A DNA stretch of 5,657 nucleotides from Kiloniellales bacterium (GTDB taxonomy: Bacteria > Pseudomonadota > Alphaproteobacteria > Kiloniellales > JAKSBE01), in contig JASJAL010000318.1 in NCBI GenBank assembly GCA_030067055.1, positions 1 to 5,657 on the forward strand, read 5' to 3'. Numbering within the stretch: the first letter of the stretch is position 1; each line of letters begins with the position of its first letter. Made by a program: the position numbers and the translations under genes. This document shows positions 1-5,657 of this stretch, in pieces. The notes beneath the pieces were generated by a model, which did no database searches, had not been told where the DNA came from, and worked only from the letters and a program-made list of their open reading frames with translations.

Positions 1-152
1 TCGAGCCTTATCAGCTTGCCCGTGGCCGTGTGCCTGGCCACGGAATCGGCCGGGAAGTTGCGGTCGACCAGGACCAGGTCGTCGCCGTGGCCCATGGACT
101 CCAGGACCCACAGCAGCTCGGCGCCGACGATCGGCGAAACGCCCTTCAGCAT
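1..152 (-). CDS. RbsD/FucU-family sugar mutarotase, N-terminal part (runs off the left edge)
   Basis: Fifty codons are visible from an ATG at 152-150, and the frame is open to the window edge. The start MLKGVSPIV, then ELLWVLESMGHGDDLVLVD and NFPADS, follows the N-terminus of FucU (L-fucose mutarotase) and RbsD (D-ribose pyranase) closely. His22, in the MGHGD motif, matches the family's active-site histidine. These small cytoplasmic proteins (about 140 residues) interconvert the ring forms of free sugars so that a kinase or isomerase receives the anomer it needs. A strong purine-rich ribosome binding site (GGGAG, 7 bases before the ATG, with AGGAG further upstream) supports this start. The gene begins 31 bases after the dhaL stop on the same strand, so it probably belongs to the same operon. 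I lean to the FucU side of the family from the opening residues, but the sugar specificity cannot be read from this fragment. Confidence 0.88.
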   Translation of the reverse strand, partial: MLKGVSPIVGAELLWVLESMGHGDDLVLVDRNFPADSVARHTATGKLIRL

Positions 153-183
153 GGCGGCTCTCCCTCTCCTGTCGTTCAGGCCT

Positions 184-798
184 CTAGTCGTTCTGGCCGG
201 TCAGACCATCCAGCAGGCGCCGGAAGGCCAGCATGCCCGGGTCGTCCAGGCCGATCGACTTCTCCCCGAACATGCGCGCCCGGCCCAGCTTGTTCGCTTG
301 GTCTCTGAACCGGTCCAGGGCCTGGTCGGTGGCGCGGTCGGCGGCGGCCAGGATCTCGGCCGGCTCGTCCAGGCCCTCCGTCGCCGCTGCAACCGCATCG
401 ACGGCGTCGAGCAGGCTCTTGTCGCCCAGGCTGCCGCGCCCGCGGGCGATCATGGCTTCGCGGGCGCCGGCCAGCAGGCCGGAGACCTCGCGCCAATCGG
501 CTTCGCTTCGACCCTTGGTGGCCTTGGCCGCGCTCATGAAGGCGGTGGCCACCAGGGTGCCGAAGGACGAGGAGGAGACGCGCTGAAAGGCCTTGGCGCA
601 GGTAAGGAAGGCCTGCCCCAGATCCTCTGGCAGAGCTTTGGCATCGGCCGCCACCTCGCGCCAGCCCTTGGAGACGGTGATCCCGAGGTCGCCGTCGCCC
701 AGCTTGGCATCCTGGCCGTTCAGCTCCTCGGCCGCGGCCTCGGCCTTGTCCGCGATGGCCGCCGCGGCGCGGCGCAGATGCTCGCTCGTGAAGCCCAT
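184..798 (-). CDS. dhaL: Dihydroxyacetone kinase-type subunit DhaL (nucleotide-binding domain)
   Basis: This 204-residue protein has the usual length of a stand-alone DhaL. DhaL carries the ADP/ATP-Mg site and passes the phosphate to the ketose held on DhaK, in the cytoplasm. The metal-binding aspartates are present as D30 and the GDGD motif (D35, D37), at the same numbering I recall for E. coli DhaL. Further landmarks are SSSFGT (76-81, nucleotide-contact loop), GSLGDKSLLDAV (122-133) and the C-terminal GRARMFGEKSIGLDDPG (172-188), the family's lid and nucleotide contact region. Residue 38 is Leu where many DhaL proteins have His. The ATG lies 11 bases after the dhaK stop, with only a short GAGG close to it, so translation is probably coupled to dhaK. 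No DhaM phosphotransferase gene is visible. The pair could therefore be ATP-dependent or could be served by a DhaM encoded elsewhere. Confidence 0.92.
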   Translation of the reverse strand: MGFTSEHLRRAAAAIADKAEAAAEELNGQDAKLGDGDLGITVSKGWREVAADAKALPEDLGQAFLTCAKAFQRVSSSSFGTLVATAFMSAAKATKGRSEADWREVSGLLAGAREAMIARGRGSLGDKSLLDAVDAVAAATEGLDEPAEILAAADRATDQALDRFRDQANKLGRARMFGEKSIGLDDPGMLAFRRLLDGLTGQND

Positions 799-809
799 GA
801 CCTCGATCG

Positions 810-1808
810 TCAGGTAACGGTCCAGAATCCGCAGTGGCAGGGCGCCTTGAGCAGCCGCTCCAGCTCGTCGTCGAGCCGGCAGAGGGTGAAGGTGGCGCCG
901 GTCATCTCCATCGAGGTGGCATAGCGCCCGACCAGTGGCATGACGATCTCGGCGCCGACATCGGCGAGCCTCGAGCGCGCCCGGCGGTACATGATGTAGA
1001 GCTCCTCCGGCGGCGTGGCGCCCAGCGAGTTGACAAGGATCGAGACCCGGTCGCCGGCGACCAGCGGCCGGTCCGCCAGCAGCCGGTCCATCATCTCGTC
1101 GACGATGGCGTCGGCCGGCTTCAGGGCATCGCGCCAGATGCCGGGCTCGCCGTGGATCCCCATCCCCATCTCCATCTCGCCGGGTCCTAGCTCAAAGGTC
1201 GGCTTGCCTGCCTGGGGTACGGTGCAGGGGGTGAGCGCCATGCCGATGGAGCGGCAGGCGTCGGCGGTCTTCTGAGCGACCCGCGTTACATCTTCAAGGC
1301 TGGCCATCTCCTCGGCCAGGGCGCCCGCGGTCTTGAAGGCGTAGACCATGCCGGCCACGCCGCGGCGTTTCTCCGCCTCCTCGGGCGGTGCGGAGACGAT
1401 GTCGTCGGCCAGCAGGACGGTGGTCGCCTCGATGTCATCCTCCAGCTCGACCATCTCGCCGGCCATGTCGAAGTTCATGACGTCGCCGCCGTAGTTGCCG
1501 TAGAGCCGCAGGATGCCGACGCCGCCATGGGCCTGGCGCATGGCGGAGGCCATCTGCTCGGCCGAGGGCGAGGCGAAGACGTCGCCGATCGCCGCGGCGT
1601 CGAGCAGGCCGGTCCCGACGTAGCCGGTGAAGACCGGCAGGTGGCCCGAGCCGCCGCCGGTGACGATGCCGACCTTGCCGGCCTTGGCGCCGCCGGCCCG
1701 TGCGATCACACGCGGCTCCGGCTGGGCATAGATCTCCGGATGCGCCGCGATCATGCCCTCCAGCATCTCATCGACGTAGTCGGCCGGATCGTTGAGGATC
1801 TTCTTCAT
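810..1808 (-). CDS. dhaK: DhaK-family ketose kinase, substrate-binding subunit (probably not a classical dihydroxyacetone kinase)
   Basis: This 332-residue protein is somewhat shorter than E. coli DhaK (about 356). DhaK binds its keto-sugar covalently as a hemiaminal on a histidine and receives the phosphate from DhaL. Visible landmarks are GGGSGH (51-56, His56), the VFASP loop (77-81), NYGGD with the catalytic Asp109, and MGIHGEPG with the covalent His219 (His230 in E. coli). The fold is complete through the C-terminal LLKAPCHCGFW. Two departures stand out. The usual GGGSGHEPAH is GGGSGHLPVF, and position 104, lysine in E. coli DhaK, is glycine (GNYGGD). Both lie in the substrate pocket, so a substrate other than dihydroxyacetone, such as a C4 or C5 ketose, is plausible. 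Known relatives in this family phosphorylate D- or L-erythrulose. The ATG is preceded by GGAG 7 bases upstream, inside a small inverted repeat. The next gene, dhaL, starts 11 bases after the stop. Confidence 0.9.
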   Translation of the reverse strand: MKKILNDPADYVDEMLEGMIAAHPEIYAQPEPRVIARAGGAKAGKVGIVTGGGSGHLPVFTGYVGTGLLDAAAIGDVFASPSAEQMASAMRQAHGGVGILRLYGNYGGDVMNFDMAGEMVELEDDIEATTVLLADDIVSAPPEEAEKRRGVAGMVYAFKTAGALAEEMASLEDVTRVAQKTADACRSIGMALTPCTVPQAGKPTFELGPGEMEMGMGIHGEPGIWRDALKPADAIVDEMMDRLLADRPLVAGDRVSILVNSLGATPPEELYIMYRRARSRLADVGAEIVMPLVGRYATSMEMTGATFTLCRLDDELERLLKAPCHCGFWTVT

Positions 1809-1816
1809 GTTTTTTC

Positions 1817-1830
1817 TCCGACAAGTCGGA
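1817..1830 (-). promoter_or_regulatory. Perfect inverted repeat overlapping the dhaK ribosome binding site
   Basis: On the minus strand the sequence reads TCCGAC-TT-GTCGGA, a perfect 6+6 inverted repeat. As RNA it can fold as a 5-bp stem closed by a CUUG tetraloop. The 3' arm supplies most of the GGAG Shine-Dalgarno element of dhaK, followed by an A-rich spacer to the ATG at 1808. It could lower dhaK translation by hiding the ribosome site, or be a small dimeric-protein operator. The symmetry is directly seen; the function is inference. Confidence 0.4.
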
Positions 1831-1853
1831 TAAGCGATTGATGTAAGTTTAAT

Positions 1854-1883
1854 CGGCGCCGCGGAGACTTCCCCGCGGCGCCG
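1854..1883 (-). promoter_or_regulatory. Strong GC stem-loop just after the solute-binding protein gene (mRNA stabiliser or leaky terminator)
   Basis: An 11-bp perfect inverted repeat (CGGCGCCGCGG at 1854-1864 against its complement at 1873-1883) encloses an 8-base loop. It lies 6 bases past the stop codon of the binding-protein gene. On the transcribed strand the stem is followed by GATTAAACTT, which is AT-rich but has no run of T, so a complete intrinsic terminator is doubtful. Stem-loops placed after a periplasmic binding-protein gene commonly protect the upstream mRNA or partly stop transcription. That keeps the binding protein more abundant than the genes after it. That role fits here but is inferred. 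Confidence 0.6.
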
Positions 1884-1889
1884 TTGGCG

Positions 1890-3434
1890 TCAGATCTTGT
1901 AACCGAGGGCGCGGGCGCCATCGATGAAGTTCTTGTACTGCGCCTTCTGCTTGTCGATGCCCAGCTTCTGGACGATCTTGACCCATTCCTCGGCCGCCTC
2001 GTCGAGCGCCTGCTGCGAGGTCAGCTCACCCGAGATCGCCTTGGAGATGTTGCGGCCCAGGGCGTCGGCGTACTCTGGCGCGCCTTCCCAGAAGAACTGC
2101 GGATAGCCTACCTCGACGTTGGCCAGGCCGGCATCCAGGTGATTCTTCGCGGTCTCGAAGTTCTTGAAGATGCCGTCATTGGTCGGCCAGAGGTCCGAGG
2201 TGCCGCGCTGCGGGTTGGCTTCCAGGTAGAGCTTGGCCGCAGCGTCGCCGTAGTGGGTCTTGCCGAAGGGGTCGGAGCCGCAGAAGGGGTCGGCCACGAT
2301 GTTGTTGGAGTAGTCAGGGTGCGACATGCGGTAGATGAAGTAGAAGGCCGCATCCTTGACGTCCTGGGGCAGGTTCTTCGGGATCGAGGCCGTGCGGCAC
2401 CATAGTGAGATGGCCCGGTTGGTGATCGAGCCGTCGTCGTTCTTCCAGCCCGGGACGATCGCACCGCGCTGGTCCTCGGCCTTCTCGACGCCCTGCTGCT
2501 GGACCGTGAACTCGGCGAGGTCGATCCACCAGACGCTCATCACGTCGGAGCCCGACTGCCAGCGCTGGATGGTCGTGCCGATGTCCATGGCCTCGGCGCC
2601 CGGCGGGCCGAACTTGATGATCTCGCGGTAGATGTCCAGCGCCTCGGCGGCTTTGCCCTGGTTGATGGTCGGGTTCATGTTTTCGTCGAAGTAGTTGACG
2701 CCGGCCGAAGCCGCGATGTCCATCCAGAAGCCCCAGCCGAAGTTCGGCGGGTTGACCACCATCGAGGTACCGTAGACGCCCTCGCTCTTCAGCTCCTCGG
2801 TGAAGAACTGGGTGGTCTTGAGGAAGTCCTCCCAGGTCTTGGGAACCTCCAGGTTCTGCTGGAAGCGTTGCGAGAACTTTTTCTGCAACTCGCTGTTCTC
2901 GAAGTAGCTCTTGCGGTAGTGCAGGATGTGGATGTCGCCGTCCAGCATCACACCGTAGGTCTTGCCGCCCCACTTGGTGTAGAACTCGCGGTAGGCCGGC
3001 ATGACCCAGTCCAGGTAGTCCTGGCTGCCTTCGTACTGGGCGAGATAGTCGTCCAGCGGCTCCAGCTGGCCGGTTTCGGCGAAGGCGCCGAAGAACAGCG
3101 ACGGATACTGCACGAAGTCGAAGCGCGGCTTGCGGGTCAGCAGCTGGGGCAGGATCTTCGCCACGGCGTCGCCGCCGTCGTACATCTCGCGCGACTCGAT
3201 GCCGACCCCGGCTTCCTTCATCAAGGGGTCCGAGAGCCACAGCGGCGCGTGCAGCCAGTTCGAATCTTGGAAGTACTTCAGCTTGACGTCCTTGAAGAGC
3301 TTCTTGCTCGGCGGGACCGCCTGCGCGCCGAAGGCCATCCGGCCCGGAATGGCACCGCCCAGGGCAGCGGCGCCGGCACCCGCTGCGACACCCCTCAGGA
3401 ACTTGCGTCGTGTCCAACCACTCAGAAAACCCAT
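1890..3434 (-). CDS. Tat-exported ABC transporter substrate-binding protein (CUT1 carbohydrate type)
   Basis: With the start at 3434 the protein has 514 residues. It would be the periplasmic receptor that delivers a sugar or polyol to an ABC importer. The N-terminus holds a textbook twin-arginine signal, TRRKFLRG (Arg9-Arg10), then an Ala/Gly-rich hydrophobic stretch to about residue 30 and a likely signal peptidase site near FGA-QA (residues 35-39). The mature part is rich in Trp, Tyr and Phe and reads as a family 1-type solute-binding protein, longer than maltose-binding proteins. I chose the ATG at 3434 because GGAGG sits 5 bases before it. An in-frame GTG six bases further upstream (3440) overlaps that ribosome site and is unlikely. 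The gene follows two transporter ATPases and precedes a ketose kinase, which points to a carbohydrate or polyol ligand. Two cysteines, WCRT and DPFCGS, could pair; Tat export would let that occur before secretion. The ligand is unknown. Confidence 0.9.
   Translation of the reverse strand: MGFLSGWTRRKFLRGVAAGAGAAALGGAIPGRMAFGAQAVPPSKKLFKDVKLKYFQDSNWLHAPLWLSDPLMKEAGVGIESREMYDGGDAVAKILPQLLTRKPRFDFVQYPSLFFGAFAETGQLEPLDDYLAQYEGSQDYLDWVMPAYREFYTKWGGKTYGVMLDGDIHILHYRKSYFENSELQKKFSQRFQQNLEVPKTWEDFLKTTQFFTEELKSEGVYGTSMVVNPPNFGWGFWMDIAASAGVNYFDENMNPTINQGKAAEALDIYREIIKFGPPGAEAMDIGTTIQRWQSGSDVMSVWWIDLAEFTVQQQGVEKAEDQRGAIVPGWKNDDGSITNRAISLWCRTASIPKNLPQDVKDAAFYFIYRMSHPDYSNNIVADPFCGSDPFGKTHYGDAAAKLYLEANPQRGTSDLWPTNDGIFKNFETAKNHLDAGLANVEVGYPQFFWEGAPEYADALGRNISKAISGELTSQQALDEAAEEWVKIVQKLGIDKQKAQYKNFIDGARALGYKI
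3429..3434 (-). other. Preferred start of the substrate-binding protein gene (ATG at 3434-3432)
   Basis: On the minus strand GGGAGG is followed by TGGAT and then ATG. The spacing favours this ATG. The GTG at 3440 falls within the GGAGGTG itself and could hardly be used. The choice removes only two residues ahead of the Tat motif. Confidence 0.7.
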
Positions 3435-3470
3435 ATCCACCTCCCGTTGGGACTCTGTCCTCTAACTCAA

Positions 3471-3482
3471 CGGCCGAAGCCG
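3471..3482 (-). promoter_or_regulatory. Small UUCG-capped hairpin between the second ATPase and the binding protein
   Basis: In the 73-base gap between the ATPase stop (3508) and the binding-protein start, the minus strand reads CGGC-TTCG-GCCG. That is a 4-bp GC stem with a cUUCGg tetraloop, an unusually stable RNA cap. The following bases (TTGAGTTAGAGG) are not a T-run, so this is not a normal terminator. It may mark an mRNA processing or stabilising point ahead of the binding-protein message. The stem is short and could be chance in G+C-rich DNA. I see no convincing promoter in this gap. Confidence 0.3.
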
Positions 3483-3507
3483 ATCTTCTCGGGCATTGCC
3501 CAGCCTC

Positions 3508-4617
3508 TCAGCCCAGCAGCGCCTCGGTATCCGCATCGAAGATCATGACATCGCGCGGGTTGTAGCCAAGCTGCACCGGGTCGCCACGTTTCAATCCGGT
3601 ATCGGGCGGCACCAAAGCGCGGAACTTGGTCGCACCATTCTGCATGGTCAGGATCGCCCGTTCGCCCAGGTATTCATTGATCAAGACCTCGGCCGTCAGT
3701 GGTCTTTCTGCTGACGAAAGGGTCAAGTTCTGCGGTCGCAGCCCGACGACAAAACGCCGACTTCCGTTGCTGTCCAAGGCCGCGGCACGCTCTGCAGGCA
3801 GATCGAGCACCAAGTCGCTGTTCTCGACCCTGAGTGCCAGGCCTTCACCGTTGGCTTGGGCCTGGGCCCGAAAGAAGTTGGTCGGCGGCTCGCCGATGAA
3901 GTCGGCGACGAAGACGTTGGCCGGCCGGTTGTAGAGCGTGTTGCGGTCGCCGACCTGCTGCAAGCGGGCATTCGACATCACCGCCACTCGGTCGGCCAGG
4001 GCCAAGGCCTCGACCTGGTCGTGGGTGACGTAGACCATGGTCCGGCCTAGTTCCTGGTGCAAACGCTTGAGGTCGAAGAGCATCTGGAACTTCAAGTGCG
4101 CGTCGAGGTGGCTCATGACCTCGTCGAGGATGAAGACCGAGGGCTCGCGGATCAGGGCCCGGCCGAGGGAGACGCGCTGCTGCTGTCCCCCGGACAGGGC
4201 GCTGGGCAGCTCGTCGAGGATCGGCGTGATCCGCAGCAGGTCGGCGATCTGTCCCGCCTTGCGCTTCCGCTCGTCTTCGGGGACGCCGCGCACCTCCAAG
4301 GGAAAGGTCAGGTTCCGTTCGACCGTGAAGTTCGGATAGAGCGCATAGGTTTCGAAGGCCATGGCGACATTGCGTTCCTGGGGGTCGAGGTCGGAGACCC
4401 GCCGCTCGCCGAAATAGATCTCGCCCGAGGTAATCGCCTCCAGCCCGACGATCATCCTGAGCGTCGAGGTCTTGCCGCAGCCCGAGGGGCCGAGCAGGGC
4501 GACGAACTCTCCGTTCTCGATCTCCAGGTCGAGGTCCTGGACCGCGTGGACCGCGCCGGCGCCCGAGCCGTAGATCTTGTTCACCTTGCGGAGCGAAACT
4601 TTGGACACAGCGCTCAC
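3508..4617 (-). CDS. MalK-like ABC transporter ATPase (second of a tandem pair)
   Basis: This 369-residue cytoplasmic ATPase would power a CUT1 carbohydrate importer. Motifs in order are Walker A GPSGCGKT (43-50), a Q-loop region AFETYALYP with Glu89 where Gln is normal, signature LSGGQQQR (141-148), Walker B VFILDE (161-166) with the catalytic Glu166, D-loop SHLD (169-172) and H-loop His199. Residues from about 240 on form the TOBE/OB regulatory domain seen in MalK-type subunits, including VGLRPQNL. Val167 replaces the usual Pro of DEP. The first start is a GTG at 4617 that overlaps the preceding stop as GTGA. A second GTG at 4608 (codon 4) is 8 bases after GGAG and may be the better start. 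The overlap implies translational coupling with the partner ATPase, and the two probably form a heterodimer. Substrate cannot be read from the ATPase. Confidence 0.93.
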   Translation of the reverse strand: MSAVSKVSLRKVNKIYGSGAGAVHAVQDLDLEIENGEFVALLGPSGCGKTSTLRMIVGLEAITSGEIYFGERRVSDLDPQERNVAMAFETYALYPNFTVERNLTFPLEVRGVPEDERKRKAGQIADLLRITPILDELPSALSGGQQQRVSLGRALIREPSVFILDEVMSHLDAHLKFQMLFDLKRLHQELGRTMVYVTHDQVEALALADRVAVMSNARLQQVGDRNTLYNRPANVFVADFIGEPPTNFFRAQAQANGEGLALRVENSDLVLDLPAERAAALDSNGSRRFVVGLRPQNLTLSSAERPLTAEVLINEYLGERAILTMQNGATKFRALVPPDTGLKRGDPVQLGYNPRDVMIFDADTEALLG

Positions 4618-4620
4618 TCC
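4606..4620 (-). other. Overlapping stop/start (GTGA) and ribosome site joining the two ATPase genes
   Basis: The minus strand reads GGAG-TGAGCGCT-GTG. The TGA (4616-4614) ends the first ATPase. The G before it makes a GTG (4617-4615) in the frame of the second. The GGAG at 4620-4617 is too close to serve that GTG but is well spaced for the in-frame GTG at 4608-4606. Either start gives the same ATPase core, differing by three residues. The arrangement favours ribosome re-initiation and near-equal synthesis of the two subunits. Confidence 0.6.
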
Positions 4621-5657
4621 ATCAGGTTCCGGCCCGAGGCCGGATCGAAGTAGTGGAGGGAACGGTCATCGACCGAGAGGGCCACCGACTCGCCGTGGGC
4701 GAAGTGCCGCTCAGGGCTGGTCAGGGCGGTCAGCCTTACGCCACCGGACTCGGCCAGCATGATCCCGGTCGAGCCCAGGGCCTCGAAGATGTCGACCCGG
4801 GCGTCGATGGTGAAACCGTTGGCCAGTTCGTCGGCGGGCCTGATGTGCTGCGGCCTCAGACCTAGGGTCACTTCGGCCCGGTTGCGGGCATCGAGCCGGG
4901 CGCGGTGCAGCTCGGGCACAGGGAAGCGGAGATCGCCGCCCTCGGCCTGGAGGACCAGCGCTTGGTCCACGGTCGCGAGCCGCGCGGGGATAACGTTGAT
5001 CGTCGGCTGGCCCAGATGCTCGGCGACGAAGAGGTTGGCCGGGCGCTCGAAGAGGTCGTGCGGCGCGCCGGTCTGTATCAGTCGGCCGCCGTTGCCCATA
5101 ACCCCGATGCGGTCGCCTAGGGATAGCGCCTCGGCGTAGTCGTGGGTGACGTAGACTGTCGCCACGCGGCGTAGGTCCTCCAGGGTGTGGAACTGGGTCC
5201 GGAGCTCATGGCGGATCTTGGCGTCGAGGTGACTGATCGGCTCGTCCAGGAGGAAGACCTCCGGATCCGCCACCAAGGTTCGGCCGAGCGCCGTCCGCTG
5301 CTTCTGACCTCCCGAGACCTCGCCCGGGCGGCGGTTCAACAGCTGGTCGATCTGCAGCAGCTTGGCGATGTCTGTCACGCGATTTTCGATGACGGCCTTG
5401 CTTTCGCGCCGGGCCTTCAAGGGGCTGGCGATGTTCTCGAAGACCGTTTTGTGCGGATAGAGTGCGTAGGACTCGAAGGTCATGGCGACCCGGCGGCGGT
5501 AGGGCGGCAGCCGGGTGATGTCCTGCTCGCCGGCCAGAATACGACCCCGGTCCGGGGTCTCCAGCCCGGCGATCAGGCGCAGTAGGGTGGTCTTGCCGAT
5601 GCCCGAGGGGCCGATGATGACGAAGAACTCGCCTTCCTCGACGGCGAAGCTCAGCTC
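4614..5657 (-). CDS. MalK-like ABC transporter ATPase (first of a tandem pair), 5' end outside the window
   Basis: The frame is open from the right edge to the TGA at 4614, giving 347 residues, so the gene starts beyond the window. The Met at 5483 is internal, because the Walker A motif lies upstream of it. Motifs, numbered from the first visible residue, are Walker A GPSGIGKT (16-23), MTFESYALYP with Glu62 at the Q-loop glutamine position, signature VSGGQKQR (114-121), Walker B VFLLDEP (134-140), D-loop SHLD and H-loop His172. A MalK-type TOBE domain follows (LGLRPQHI) and the protein ends HYFDPASGRNLME. Only about 20 N-terminal residues should be missing. It would energise a CUT1-type carbohydrate importer together with the overlapping downstream ATPase. 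The shared Glu in the Q-loop and the shared SHLD D-loop tie the pair together as an ancient duplication. The transporter's permease genes are not seen and may lie upstream. Confidence 0.93.
   Translation of the reverse strand, partial: ELSFAVEEGEFFVIIGPSGIGKTTLLRLIAGLETPDRGRILAGEQDITRLPPYRRRVAMTFESYALYPHKTVFENIASPLKARRESKAVIENRVTDIAKLLQIDQLLNRRPGEVSGGQKQRTALGRTLVADPEVFLLDEPISHLDAKIRHELRTQFHTLEDLRRVATVYVTHDYAEALSLGDRIGVMGNGGRLIQTGAPHDLFERPANLFVAEHLGQPTINVIPARLATVDQALVLQAEGGDLRFPVPELHRARLDARNRAEVTLGLRPQHIRPADELANGFTIDARVDIFEALGSTGIMLAESGGVRLTALTSPERHFAHGESVALSVDDRSLHYFDPASGRNLME

Noticed and set aside
16..924. A 302-codon open frame on the plus strand opposite dhaL and the end of dhaK
   Set aside because: It runs antisense to two clearly conserved genes, has a low-complexity Ala/Gly/Gln/Arg composition, no family motif and no ribosome site. 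Long antisense frames are expected in G+C-rich DNA.
1151..1180. A short CCATCC/CCATCT-like direct repeat
   Set aside because: It simply encodes the alternating Met/Glu/Gly residues before the conserved HGEPG motif of DhaK.
1809..1853. A sigma-70-type promoter for dhaK in the AT-rich part of the gap
   Set aside because: No pair of -35 and -10 boxes with proper spacing could be found by eye; AT-richness alone is not enough.
1854..1883. A full intrinsic transcription terminator ending the operon after the binding-protein gene
   Set aside because: The stem is strong but there is no T-run after it on the transcribed strand, and the co-directional kinase genes follow closely. It is kept as a stabiliser or partial terminator only.
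2314..3417. A 367-codon minus-strand frame inside the substrate-binding protein gene
   Set aside because: It is an out-of-frame shadow rich in Arg, Pro and Gly. The overlapping frame has a full Tat signal, a good ribosome site and a protein-like composition.
4614..5483. Treating the Met at 5483 as the start of the first ATPase
   Set aside because: This Met lies in the strand just before the Q-loop. The same frame continues upstream to the window edge and encodes the Walker A motif, so the gene is longer and cut by the edge.

Overview
The window is G+C-rich and tightly packed. Everything coding lies on the minus strand, as one probable operon read from right to left. High G+C third positions, a Tat-exported sugar-binding protein and tandem MalK-like ATPases suggest a free-living proteobacterium, most likely an alphaproteobacterium. 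That placement rests on general feel, not on a marker gene. Both ends of the window cut through a gene.

In transcription order (right to left), the genes are: a 5'-truncated MalK-like ABC ATPase (4614-5657); a second MalK-like ABC ATPase whose start overlaps the first gene's stop (3508-4617); a Tat-dependent family 1-type extracellular solute-binding protein (1890-3434); a DhaK-family ketose kinase subunit (810-1808); a DhaL nucleotide-binding subunit (184-798); and the first 50 codons of an RbsD/FucU-family sugar mutarotase (1-152, running off the left edge). No gap exceeds 81 bases. The two longest gaps, after each ABC module, carry small inverted repeats that may tune expression along the message. 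There are no RNA genes, mobile elements, CRISPR arrays or long repeats that I can see.

Read together, this is a carbohydrate uptake and activation cassette. A periplasmic protein captures a sugar or polyol, a CUT1-type transporter powered by two different ATPases imports it (the permeases are not in the window), a mutarotase balances its anomers, and a two-subunit DhaK/DhaL kinase phosphorylates a keto-sugar. The main interest is the likely substrate. The kinase keeps the covalent substrate-binding His219, His56 and Asp109, but it lacks the Lys104 of classical dihydroxyacetone kinases and has an altered GGGSGH-LPVF motif. The neighbouring mutarotase also makes little chemical sense for dihydroxyacetone. 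The cassette therefore probably handles a larger ketose. Both ATPases share an uncommon glutamate in place of the Q-loop glutamine, which marks them as a specialised pair.
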